In this document: in pieces, positions 1 through 8,676 of the stretch
Layout: the number at the start of each line of letters is the position of its first letter
Position numbering within the stretch: position 1 is the first letter of the stretch
Source: Paracoccaceae bacterium
Lineage (GTDB): Bacteria; Pseudomonadota; Alphaproteobacteria; Rhodobacterales; Rhodobacteraceae
DNA: 39,315 nt
Direction of reading: 5' to 3'
Assembly: GCA_902633655.1 (NCBI GenBank)
Contig: CACPHA010000011.1
Coordinates: 1-39,315 of the forward strand
Position numbers and translations under genes: made by a program
The notes under the pieces: generated by a model
Told to the model about the DNA's origin: nothing
The model's input: the letters and a program-made list of their open reading frames with translations, nothing else
The model's database searches: none

Positions 1-720
1 AGCAAACCATTCGCCTCCGATGCTGTGCAACAAATCGGCTCTAAGCGGGCTTATATTCACAAAGTCAATGTTTTCTGCTGCGGCAGAAATTAATTTTTCC
101 CGCTGGTAGTGTCGCCCTGTTCCGCCTTGGCTGATCTGCCCGTTTTTAAGCGGTATTCCTCCAAAGCAGACAAAAAGCTCAGTATGTTCACGGATAGAAT
201 CCCAACTTGTACAGGTGTCCAGATAGTCCCTAAAGCTTCCCAAAATATGGGGAACTATCGCTTCTGCTGCGGCAAAACTGTAAGTGAATTTCGACCGTGT
301 ATAACCGCCTGCACAATTGAGAAAACGATGAAGTTGGCTTTGCGCATGATGGAAACGGCCGGCACTGGCCCATCCGTAAGACCCGCCAAAAATCGCACGA
401 TTGCCATAGTTTTTTCTAACCCTATCAATTTCAACAGCAACAAGTTTGCTTGCTTCATCCCAGCTCACAGCGACAAAAGGATCAACGCCACGTAAATCTG
501 CGCGGTGACCGGGGCCCCCATCAAGCCAACTTTTGCGTACCATGGGGGCATCAATGCGCGATGGCCCATCCTGAACATCAATTAGCCCAGCTGCAATCGG
601 AGAAGGATCTAAATCATGCTCAAAAGGCAAAAGTTCCTGAACACGCCCGTTGCTGACACGTGCTCTATAAGTACCCCAATGGGAACTGGTTAAAGGTAAT
701 TCCTCTAATTCTTTTTCCAT
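1..720 (-). CDS. Molybdopterin-dependent oxidoreductase, BisC/TorA/DMSO-reductase family, N-terminal 240 aa (continues past left edge)
   Basis: Reverse-strand reading frame from ATG at 720 is open to base 1 (missed by the ORF track because no stop lies in the window). Translation MEKELEELPLTSSHWGTYRARVSNGRVQEL...GVDPFVAVSWDEASKLVAVEIDRVRKNYGNRAIFGGSYGWASAGRFHHAQSQLHRFLNCAGGYTRSKFTYSFAAAEAIVPHILGS, typical of the family, with a Ser at the Mo-ligand position (TYSFAAAE). No Tat signal at the N-terminus. Confidence 0.88.
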   Translation of the reverse strand, partial: MEKELEELPLTSSHWGTYRARVSNGRVQELLPFEHDLDPSPIAAGLIDVQDGPSRIDAPMVRKSWLDGGPGHRADLRGVDPFVAVSWDEASKLVAVEIDRVRKNYGNRAIFGGSYGWASAGRFHHAQSQLHRFLNCAGGYTRSKFTYSFAAAEAIVPHILGSFRDYLDTCTSWDSIREHTELFVCFGGIPLKNGQISQGGTGRHYQREKLISAAAENIDFVNISPLRADLLHSIGGEWFA

Positions 721-758
721 AAAGTTTCTTTTCAATTCGGCTGCTAATTCCGATACTT

Positions 759-2840
759 CTATTTAATCTCTAGGCCCAATGCCTCACTTCTTCTTTCACT
801 AATAGTCTTGGTAATTCGGTCGACAATCATAGCAATAATCGCCATAGATATGCCCGCAATAAAGCCTTTCCCCATATTCCCATCGGTTAAACCAATAAAT
901 ACAATTTGCTCCAACCCGTTTGTTCCTATCAATGCAGCAATAACTAGCATCGCAATTCCATACATAATTGTTTGATTTAATCCCAACATTATTACAGGCA
1001 GTGCTAGTGGTATTTTTACTAGAAAAAGTAATTGCATTTTCGTTGAGCCCATCATTTTTGATGCATCAATTACTTCGCTTGGTAAATTTCTAATTCCATG
1101 TTCAGCATATCGAATGGAAGGAACTATAGCATAAATGATAATTGCTAGAAGCGCAGTAAAATCACCAATTTTAAAAAGCATGACAAACGGAATTAAAATC
1201 ACAAACAAAGGAATGGTCTGTAAAGTATCATTTATAGGCCTAATGATGGCTGATACAATTGAATTATGTGCGGCCCAAACACCTATAGATGTGCCCACAA
1301 TAAAGCAAAAAACTACAGCTATTCCACAAAGATAAACTGAAATCATAGCTTCTGGCCACATTCCAACGCTAACAATAAACCCAAGGCCCAAAAAGGTGCC
1401 CAGTGCTAGTTTATACCCACCGATTTGCCATGCAAAAAAACTATAAATTAATAGAAGAGGCGGCCAAGGCATACGAGTTAAACCAAAATATAAAAAAATC
1501 ATCAATAAAATAATAAACACAAAAATATCATTTTTTTTATTTTTCAAAAACCAAATAGATAATGCTGAAAACGATGTAAAATAAAATATCTTATGAATCA
1601 TCTCTAGCGGAAACCCCCAAGTAAAAGGGCTCACCGCTTGTTCCAATCCAATTTTAGTCGGTAACATTATAAAAAATAATGTATAATTCTTAAGTTGTTT
1701 GATTTCCGTTCTAAAGGCTTTTACAAATGTTTCAAATAAATCATTGATATGGCTTGCGACCCACACACTTAAATCGTACGGCCAATCATCTAAGACTACA
1801 AAAAATCTTGCTAACAAAAATAAGATTGTACTTCCAAGAATAGCAAAGCTTAGATAATTTTTTTTAGAATTTTTAGAAAATCCCGGACCCTTTGTGTCTT
1901 TATCAGATTGCAGAGCAAAACCTGAGGTTATCCTATCAATTATTATAGCCATCAAAGCTATTACTAATCCTACAACCAAGCTCTGCCCAACTTCAGCTTT
2001 TCTTATGTAATACAAAACTTCCCACCCAATATCAGCTGTCCCTCCGATTATTGCAGCAATAATAACCATGCTCAAAGCTGCCATAGTTGATTGGTTAATT
2101 CCTAAAAGTATTTGTTTTTTACATGAAGGAAGCATTGCTTGCCAAAAAAGTTGTTTTGAATTCGCACCAGACATAATTGCAGACTCAATAATATGATCAG
2201 GAACTCTTTTAAGCCCGAGAATCGTGTTTCTTACCATGGGAGGGAAAGAATATAAGACACTAGCAATCAAGCCCACTACTGTTCCAAATCCAAATAAAAG
2301 TAAGATTGGCAGTAAATACGCAAACGTAGGAACGGTCTGAAATATATCTAGGATAGGCATTATTATTTTTTCCGCCCTTTTTGAAAAAAATCCCCAAACT
2401 CCTAATCCAAATCCAATAAATATTGCCATGGGAACAGATATTAGTACTAAAGCTAGGGTATTCATACTTTCTTCCCAATACCCGATTAAAACCATGTAAA
2501 AAATAGCAGAAAAGGTAAATAAGGCTAATCTAAGACCCGAAGATAAGTAGGCTGTGAAGGTTACTAAAAACATTACTACTACCCATGGAATACTGTGTAA
2601 GAGCAATTGGGCTGCTATTATCGGCCAGCTTAACAACCAAGATATCTTCAGGAAAAACCAACCAAAGTTATCAATAAATTTTTCCATTGAAAAATTTATC
2701 CAGTCTGCAAAAGGGACAATAAACTCCTTGGGATATTTCGTTGACCAACCCCAATTTTCTTTAAAAATTAAAAAAATTACAGTTATAAAAATGATCCCGA
2801 TCCAACTCAACGTTTTCTTTTCCAGGATTTGAGATTTCAT
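759..2840 (-). CDS. Glycine betaine/proline/TMAO-type ABC transporter permease, two fused BPD_transp_1 domains (693 aa)
   Basis: Two permease repeats, each with an EAA-like region (VPDHIIESAIMSGANSKQLFWQAMLPSCKKQILLGINQSTMAALSMVIIAAIIG and LPSEVIDASKMMGSTKMQLLFLVKIPLALPVIMLGLNQTIMYGIAMLVIAALIG). Confidence 0.92.
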   Translation of the reverse strand: MKSQILEKKTLSWIGIIFITVIFLIFKENWGWSTKYPKEFIVPFADWINFSMEKFIDNFGWFFLKISWLLSWPIIAAQLLLHSIPWVVVMFLVTFTAYLSSGLRLALFTFSAIFYMVLIGYWEESMNTLALVLISVPMAIFIGFGLGVWGFFSKRAEKIIMPILDIFQTVPTFAYLLPILLLFGFGTVVGLIASVLYSFPPMVRNTILGLKRVPDHIIESAIMSGANSKQLFWQAMLPSCKKQILLGINQSTMAALSMVIIAAIIGGTADIGWEVLYYIRKAEVGQSLVVGLVIALMAIIIDRITSGFALQSDKDTKGPGFSKNSKKNYLSFAILGSTILFLLARFFVVLDDWPYDLSVWVASHINDLFETFVKAFRTEIKQLKNYTLFFIMLPTKIGLEQAVSPFTWGFPLEMIHKIFYFTSFSALSIWFLKNKKNDIFVFIILLMIFLYFGLTRMPWPPLLLIYSFFAWQIGGYKLALGTFLGLGFIVSVGMWPEAMISVYLCGIAVVFCFIVGTSIGVWAAHNSIVSAIIRPINDTLQTIPLFVILIPFVMLFKIGDFTALLAIIIYAIVPSIRYAEHGIRNLPSEVIDASKMMGSTKMQLLFLVKIPLALPVIMLGLNQTIMYGIAMLVIAALIGTNGLEQIVFIGLTDGNMGKGFIAGISMAIIAMIVDRITKTISERRSEALGLEIK

Positions 2841-2857
2841 AAATTTTTCTTTTCAAT

Positions 2858-3916
2858 TTAATTTTCTGCCGTTGCTAAAGCGGTAACGAAACTTTGGGCA
2901 TTTGCCATCCCAAGCCTTTTACCATCATCATCAACAACAACTACACCAATTGTTTTTTTTGAAAGTAACGGTAGCATCTTAGCTACGGGCATATCAAATG
3001 GTACTTCTTCAGCTGTTTGTGATATTTTCTTGCTTTTATCTATAATGTCGGAAGCCTGCAGAACACTTTCCCAGGGGACATCTTTAGTGAAGTCCTTTAT
3101 GTAATTGTCTTTAGGGTTTAAAATAAGATCTACCGGCTTACCAATTTGTACTATTTGTCCGTCTCGCATTATAGCCATTCTATCGGCAATTCTTAAAGCC
3201 TCTTGAAAGTCGTGAGTTATAAACACTACCGACTTTTTTTGAACTGACTGAATTCGTAGAAACTCGTCCTGCATTTGCTTTCTTATCAATGGATCCAACG
3301 CAGAAAAGGGCTCGTCCAAAAACCAAACATCAGGTTCTACGGCTAGTGATCTTGCTATTCCGACCCTCTGTTGCTGGCCACCTGATAACTCCATGATAAA
3401 ATTGTTTTCTCTCCCATTTAAACCTACTAATTCGATTACTCTTCCAGCTTTATTTAGCCTTTCTTTTTCCTTCAAGCCCTGCAATTTTAAAGGAAACGCG
3501 ATATTTTCAATGACAGTAAGATGGGGTAAAAGGCCAAAATTCTGAAAAACCATCCCCATTTTGTGCCTTCGTATTTCAATTAATTCCTTTTCACTTTTTT
3601 CTAAAAGGTTCTCCCCATCAAGAAGAATTTCGCCTGCATTTGGTTCAATTAGGCGAGAGAGGCAGCGAACAATGGTGGATTTACCAGAACCTGATAATCC
3701 CATTATTACAAAAATTTCACCAACATGAACATTGAAGCTTACATCAGCGTTTGCTACAATGTGACCCTGGTTTGATAATTTTTTGCTTAAGATTGCAGGA
3801 TCTTTTTTTACATGTAAATTGTTTAAGAAGTAATGATCGGGATCCTCGCCATAAACTTTCCATAAGTTTCTACACGACAATTTTATCTTTTCAGAAAATT
3901 TTAGATCATTTTTCAT
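2858..3916 (-). CDS. Glycine betaine/TMAO-type ABC transporter ATP-binding protein (ProV/TmoV-like)
   Basis: Walker A GLSGSGKST, signature LSGGQQQRVGIARSLA, Walker B DVWFLDEPFSALDP; C-terminal extension resembling a reduced CBS region. Confidence 0.93.
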   Translation of the reverse strand: MKNDLKFSEKIKLSCRNLWKVYGEDPDHYFLNNLHVKKDPAILSKKLSNQGHIVANADVSFNVHVGEIFVIMGLSGSGKSTIVRCLSRLIEPNAGEILLDGENLLEKSEKELIEIRRHKMGMVFQNFGLLPHLTVIENIAFPLKLQGLKEKERLNKAGRVIELVGLNGRENNFIMELSGGQQQRVGIARSLAVEPDVWFLDEPFSALDPLIRKQMQDEFLRIQSVQKKSVVFITHDFQEALRIADRMAIMRDGQIVQIGKPVDLILNPKDNYIKDFTKDVPWESVLQASDIIDKSKKISQTAEEVPFDMPVAKMLPLLSKKTIGVVVVDDDGKRLGMANAQSFVTALATAEN

Positions 3917-3930
3917 TTATATTTCCAAAA

Positions 3931-3966
3931 AATATACTGAGGAGCCTTACAGCCTCTCAGTATATT
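3931..3966 (-). promoter_or_regulatory. Intercistronic inverted repeat between the SBP and ATPase genes
   Basis: Perfect 11-bp arms AATATACTGAG (3931-3941) and CTCAGTATATT (3956-3966), 14-nt loop, in the proX-proV gap. Confidence 0.75.
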
Positions 3967-3985
3967 CTGTAATAATCAATGAGCG

Positions 3986-4924
3986 TTAATGCATCCAATG
4001 TTCCCAAATCTTTTTATTTTCGGCTATCCATTCAGCAGCTACTTCTTCCACTTTTCTACCTTTTTCATCCACTTCTAAAATAGCTGCATTTTCATCAGCA
4101 TTGGTCAATTGCATAGCTTTAAACATTTCATAAGCAGCTGGCCATTTATCTTGAAAACCTTTTGATACTACTTTTTGAACTTTTGCTTGTTCAAAACCAC
4201 AAGCTGTGTCTTTCTCTTGGGACTCCTCAACGCATTTGCCATCGGTGGGGTTCCATTCCACCCAATTAAAATCATATGCAGCAAATATCCAATGGGGTTG
4301 CCAAAACATCATAATTACTGGTTCCTCTGCTGACAGTGCAGATTTTAATTCGGCAACCATCGCTCCTTCACTACCACCTGGGATTGGTTCGAAAGGCATT
4401 TCTATGCTTGCTATCATATCTCTTGAACGTGTTCCCCAACTGGCCGGATATGTTACCAGTCTACCTTTTGGAAAAGTCTCAGCAGAACCAAAAGTTTGGG
4501 CACAATCATACAAAGCCTTATACTCCGGAAGACCCGGGCATCTTTCTTCCATATATGGCGGGTAAATCCAGCCCTCTTTAGGAGAAAGCCCCAATTCTCC
4601 AACTACAACAATATCTCCTTTGTCGACCAAGCCATCATACAAATCGCCAACATTATTTGTCCAAACTTCTGTAGATAAGTGAATATTGCCTGAAGCGATT
4701 GCAGGATGCTGAGTGATCGCATCTGAGACTACTATTTCTACGTTATATCCCATCTCCTTTAAGAGACCCGCTGCTACATGTGTTGAAAAATGCTGACCAG
4801 TCCAATCTTGAATAGTTACTTTAATTGGGTCATCGTTTTCGGGCGCATTACCTGCAAAGAGCGTCTGGCTGGAAACCAAAATTGCAGTCGCAGCAATACT
4901 GGCAACTTTCGACAAATTAAACAT
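3986..4924 (-). CDS. Quaternary-ammonium/TMAO-type ABC transporter substrate-binding protein (ProX/TmoX-like)
   Basis: Signal peptide MFNLSKVASIAATAILVSSQTLFA; IKVTIQDWTGQHFSTHVAAGLLKEMGYNVEIV; multiple Trp residues (DWTG, EVW, EGWIYPPY, ASWGTRSRD) compatible with an aromatic cage. Confidence 0.88.
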   Translation of the reverse strand: MFNLSKVASIAATAILVSSQTLFAGNAPENDDPIKVTIQDWTGQHFSTHVAAGLLKEMGYNVEIVVSDAITQHPAIASGNIHLSTEVWTNNVGDLYDGLVDKGDIVVVGELGLSPKEGWIYPPYMEERCPGLPEYKALYDCAQTFGSAETFPKGRLVTYPASWGTRSRDMIASIEMPFEPIPGGSEGAMVAELKSALSAEEPVIMMFWQPHWIFAAYDFNWVEWNPTDGKCVEESQEKDTACGFEQAKVQKVVSKGFQDKWPAAYEMFKAMQLTNADENAAILEVDEKGRKVEEVAAEWIAENKKIWEHWMH

Positions 4925-5032
4925 TTAATTCTCCCTATATTAGGTTAGGCAAGCGGAAATAAAATTCAACTCACATCTTTTTTGTGGATAAAGGCTTACC
5001 AGTAGAAAGTTTTTTGTGTCAACGGTTAAATA

Positions 5033-5044
5033 TTGAACTTTCAA
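5033..5044. promoter_or_regulatory. Candidate BetI-type operator
   Basis: TTGAACTTTCAA (5-bp arms, 2-nt centre) in the divergent gap; close to the BetI-box core TTGAACGTTCAA as I recall it. Confidence 0.45.
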
Positions 5045-5097
5045 AAACTTCAAATTATCGTTAGTAAATAAGACATCCCCGTGAGATCAGCACTAGA

Positions 5098-5790
5098 ATG
5101 AAGATTAACTCAATCAGATCAATACGTCGAACTGAGCTTTCTAAGGCAGCTTTTGAGGCAGTGGTTCAATTTGGGTTACGAGGAACAACACTTGATCGGG
5201 TAGGTGATATTGCCGGGGTCTCCAAGGGCGTTGTTCTTCACCATTTTAAAGACAAGAGTAATTTACTAGAAGCTGTTTTTCGGCGCTCAAACTCAATTTT
5301 GAGTGAGTCAGTCGTTGAGCTGTACCGATATGCAGAATCTTCACACGAACGTTTATGGTGCGTAATAATCGCCAACTTTGCATCTGTAATATTTAATAAG
5401 CGAGTATGTCAGGCTTGGGTTTCATTAATTTCAGAGGTACCCCATAATAAACAATGTCAGAGAATTCAAATTGCCTGCAACGCGCGTATTCAAAGTAATT
5501 TGACCTATTCGTTGAAGAATTTTCTTGGAAACCAGGATGCAAAAGACGCAGCTCGTCACTTAGGGACGCTGATTGATGGAATATGGGTAAGAAGCGGACT
5601 ACTTGTAGATCCGGTTGATAGTTCAAGGGCAATTTCCGAAATACAATTTGCAGTAAGTAAGATTATCCCCAACGGTGCAATCAGCCAGGAGAAGCATATA
5701 ATAGCCCGAGAAAAAATCGAGAGCATAGCTTCCATAGTTCTAGGCTCCAGAGCCTTCCAAGAAAAATTGCTTAAAGTAATCAGTAAATAG
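5098..5790 (+). CDS. betI: TetR-family transcriptional regulator, BetI-like
   Basis: N-terminal HTH AAFEAVVQFGLRGTTLDRVGDIAGVSKGVVLHHFKDKSNLLEAVFR; C-terminal half ARHLGTLIDGIWVRSGLL typical of BetI. Confidence 0.85.
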   Translation: MKINSIRSIRRTELSKAAFEAVVQFGLRGTTLDRVGDIAGVSKGVVLHHFKDKSNLLEAVFRRSNSILSESVVELYRYAESSHERLWCVIIANFASVIFNKRVCQAWVSLISEVPHNKQCQRIQIACNARIQSNLTYSLKNFLGNQDAKDAARHLGTLIDGIWVRSGLLVDPVDSSRAISEIQFAVSKIIPNGAISQEKHIIAREKIESIASIVLGSRAFQEKLLKVISK

Positions 5791-6018
5791 CGCCGCCAAA
5801 GCTATAACTTAATTTAAAATAGTATTGGCACGAAATCTCAAGGCATAGAGATTAATGCGGTGATCCCAACACACTTATAAACCGGCCTCCTTTTTGTGAA
5901 AACGTGAGTTCTTGACTAACAAATAATTTTGCGGATCTATTTGATTTAAAATTTATCTACTTGTTTTAATTGTCAGAATAATTCAGCATAAACGACATAG
6001 TTTGAAAGGAAAAACCAT

Positions 6019-7254
6019 TTGACGAAGATCCAGGAGATGCCGGCCGTAGCGCGAGGCTTCATATCAAATCTTGAATTAAATGTACCAAAGCATCCGGCTT
6101 GGACCTTGCCCAAACCAGCTGGAAAAAGACGTGTATCGATTGTTTCCACTGCGGCTATTTCGAAACGCGGAGACAAACCCTTTTCTTGGCTTGCCCGAGA
6201 TCACAGGATAATAAATAAAAGTGACCGAGATCTCGTTATGACACATGTGGCGGTGGAATTCGACCGCTCCGCGTGGCAGCAAGATTTAAATGTTATTTTC
6301 CCTATCGATCGCCTTAATGAAATGGCCGATGATGGAGAAATTGGCTCCGTTGCAGAGGAGCACTATTCCTTTATGGGAGCAGCCGACCCAGTCACAATGG
6401 AAAAATCTGCTCGACAGGTTGCAAGTAAAATGAAAATTGAAGGAGTAGACACCGTTTTTCTGATACCCATATGACCGTTTTGCACGCGCGCCGTGTGCGG
6501 GCTCGCTCATTATTTTGAAGAAGAAGGTTTAGCAACAGTTCTTGTGGGATTTGTGAGAGAACAGATTGAGAAAATGGTGCCCCCACGCGCACTGTTTTTA
6601 GATTTTCCTATGGGCCGGGGAATGGGAAAACCAAATGATCCAGACTTCCAAAAACGGGTAATTCGCTCGGCCTTCGAGTTACTCGATAAAAAGATTGGCC
6701 CAGTGCTTAAGAATTTTCCTGAAGTAATTCCCGTTCGGAGAGGGCGTATGGGATATGCGCTTCCACCAGAACTTGTCTTAACTAAGAGTGACGTTGGCGA
6801 TATTGCAAGAGTCTTGTCAGATGTGACTAATGAGATTGAAGAGCTACGCCCAGCTTATGACAAAGCCGTTGCGTGCAGAGGGCGAACAACGGTTGGAGCT
6901 AGTGAGCTGTCCATAGAAAGCTTCGTTCCATTTATTGGGGAGTTTTTAAGTGGTCATGTACCCCAAAGCCCCAGAAAAGGATTACCAGCCATACCGCTTC
7001 TTAAATTAGTGGTTGAAGACTTAGAGGCCTATTATACCGAGACACGCACACATCGCGATGGGATTGATGATCTGGAACTGATGGGTAAATGGTTCTGGGA
7101 GGAGACCAAAGCCGGCCACTTGCTTTTACTCCTTGAAGCAGTTTCGGTCGCATCAGAAAACAAAATTTTGCTACAAATTGTTGAAATGTCTTTGATGGCA
7201 CCAAGGTTCTGGTCGGAAGGCCCACTACCGGGGACATCTGCAGCTGGCTGGTAA
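6019..7254 (+). CDS. Selenocysteine-containing glycine/sarcosine/betaine/D-proline reductase B-family protein (PrdB/GrdB-like), Sec at codon 152 encoded by TGA 6472-6474
   Basis: Track ORFs 6019..6474 and 6493..7254 share a frame. Readthrough of the TGA gives ...KIEGVDTVFLIPI-U-PFCTRAVCGLAHYFEEEGLATVLVGF..., a UxxC motif. Upstream block DLNVIFPIDRLNEMADDGEIGSVAEEHYSFMG matches the PrdB-like pattern. TTG start at 6019 preceded by GAAAGGA. selA, selB and tRNA-Sec lie just downstream. Confidence 0.92.
6475..6501 (+). promoter_or_regulatory. Candidate bacterial SECIS stem-loop directly 3' of the Sec UGA
   Basis: GCACGCG (6482-6488), loop CGC (6489-6491), CGTGTGC (6492-6498): 7 pairs including one G.U, extendable by three T.G pairs (6479-6481/6499-6501); apical loop 15-17 nt after the UGA. 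Confidence 0.65.
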
Positions 7255-7474
7255 GACTGGTTACTTAATTTCAAAAATTAAGCTTAATTTGAGAGTATTT
7301 AAAAAAAATTATTGTGAAAATGCAAAGGATACTAGTCGTTTATCTTTTGCTCAATTCGTAGGCATAGAGTAAATTTTACACAGTTTTCAGCGATGAAATT
7401 CAAGATACAAGATTTAAAGGAATGTTTAAAGACACTCTGAAACGTTAGTGTATTAACGTTTTAGGTATTTAATA

Positions 7475-8541
7475 ATGTCAAATTTTCCGTCTCTCACAAG
7501 TAGGGCAACATCAGCAGGCTGCGCAGCCAAGATTTCGCAGGCAGACCTTTCAAAAGCGCTGGCGTACTTGCCAAAGGCAGATGATCCAAATCTAATTGTG
7601 GACCACACAGGATCTGATGATGCGGCAGTACACCGCCTCTCCGATGATTTAGCATTAGTGAAAACCGTGGATGTTTTTCCACCCATCGTTGATGACACGT
7701 TTGATTATGGCCAAATAGCAGCCACCAGCGCATTAAGCTTTGTTGGTTGGCAGGTTGAAGTTTTAGGCGTAAGCCAGCTTGGAGCGGTTTTGCGAGGTGC
7801 GGCACATGTTTGTGGTCAAGCGGGCATTAAAATTGCAGGAGGCCATTCAATAGTTGATAATGAGCCAAAATTCGGTCTATTTGTAACTGGCTTGGTGCAT
7901 CCCAAAAATATCATCAGTAATTCAGGAGCTTCACCCGGCGATTTTTTGGTTTTAACCAAAAAAATAAGTACAGATATTTTAACGACTGCAGTAAAAAAAG
8001 GAAAATTGGCAAAAAACGGTCTTAACGAAGCGCTTGTATCTATGACCAATCTTAATGCCGTAGCAGCCCAAGCGATGCTCAAATAAAAGATTAAAGCTGA
8101 AACAGATGTCACGGGCTTTGGTCTGCTTGGCCATCTTGGAAGTATGCTAAGGGCATCCTCTGTTAATCGTCGTAAAATACTTGGTGCCCGCTTGTCTTTT
8201 CAAACATACCAATTTTTTAAGGCGTAGAAGGGCTTTGCCCCTTGGGAACTCGAAGAAATCTTGAAAATGCAGCTCCTCTTACCACATTTGATTCCAATTT
8301 GAATGACAGAAAACAACTCTTACTAGCAGATGCGCAGACTTCCGGTGGATTGCTAATGGCAGTCGCCCAAAACCGCCTTAAGAAACTACTTAATGAAATG
8401 GAAATAAATAAAGTTGGACCTTGCGCCGTGATTGGCCAAGTTACCAAATCAAAACGCCCAGCTAGCATATACATTGGGCCAGAGCTGGCCGAAGATTTAC
8501 CACCAAGATCAAATCAAGCCACGATAACGTGTTGTGGTTAA
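7475..8541 (+). pseudogene. selD: Degenerate selenide, water dikinase (selenophosphate synthetase)
   Basis: SelD-like pieces SAGCAAKIS...DDAAVHRL...AATSALS...GQAGIKIAGGHSI (7475-8086), then TDVTGFGLLGHLGSMLRASS after an in-frame TAA at 8084-8086, then a frame change and TRRNLENAAPLTTFDSNLNDRKQLLLADAQTSGGLLMAVA (track ORF 8242..8541). The motif expected between SALS and VGWQV is missing. Confidence 0.85.
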
Positions 8542-8556
8542 GAAGATTAAAATAGT

Positions 8557-8652
8557 TGGCGAAAGAGAGTGGGAGTCGAACCCACCAGAGACGTGGTACG
8601 CCCCTCACTAGATTTGAAGTCTAGGCGCCCCACCGGGGTGCGATCCTCTTCC
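8557..8652 (-). tRNA. selC: tRNA-Sec, anticodon TCA
   Basis: Minus strand GGAAGAGGATCGCACCCCGGTGGGGCGCCTAGACTTCAAATCTAGTGAGGGGCGTACCACGTCTCTGGTGGGTTCGACTCCCACTCTCTTTCGCCA: 8-bp acceptor GGAAGAGG/TCTCTTTC, anticodon stem CTAGA/TCTAG with TCA (8615-8617), long variable arm, T-arm GTGGGTTCGACTCCCAC, encoded CCA. Confidence 0.97.
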
Positions 8653-8676
8653 TTATTATTATTCATATTCTCTCGA

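Noticed and set aside
109-656. Plus-strand ORFs 109..495 and 450..656 and minus ORF 255..458
   Set aside because: All overlap, in other frames, the convincing minus-strand molybdoenzyme frame open from 720 to the window edge; translations show no family signal.
6493-7254. Separate gene starting at GTG 6493
   Set aside because: The GTG lies inside the hairpin, has no ribosome-binding site, and the reading frame continues from 6019 across the TGA with the family motif spanning it.
7264-7285. AT-rich hairpin TTAATTT-CAA-AAATTAA after the selenoprotein gene as a terminator
   Set aside because: Weak all-AT stem with no clear U-tract; cannot be supported as a Rho-independent terminator.
7475-8086. 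Intact 203-aa SelD
   Set aside because: Lacks the C-terminal half and an internal conserved segment; the missing C-terminal motifs are found downstream past stops and a frame change.
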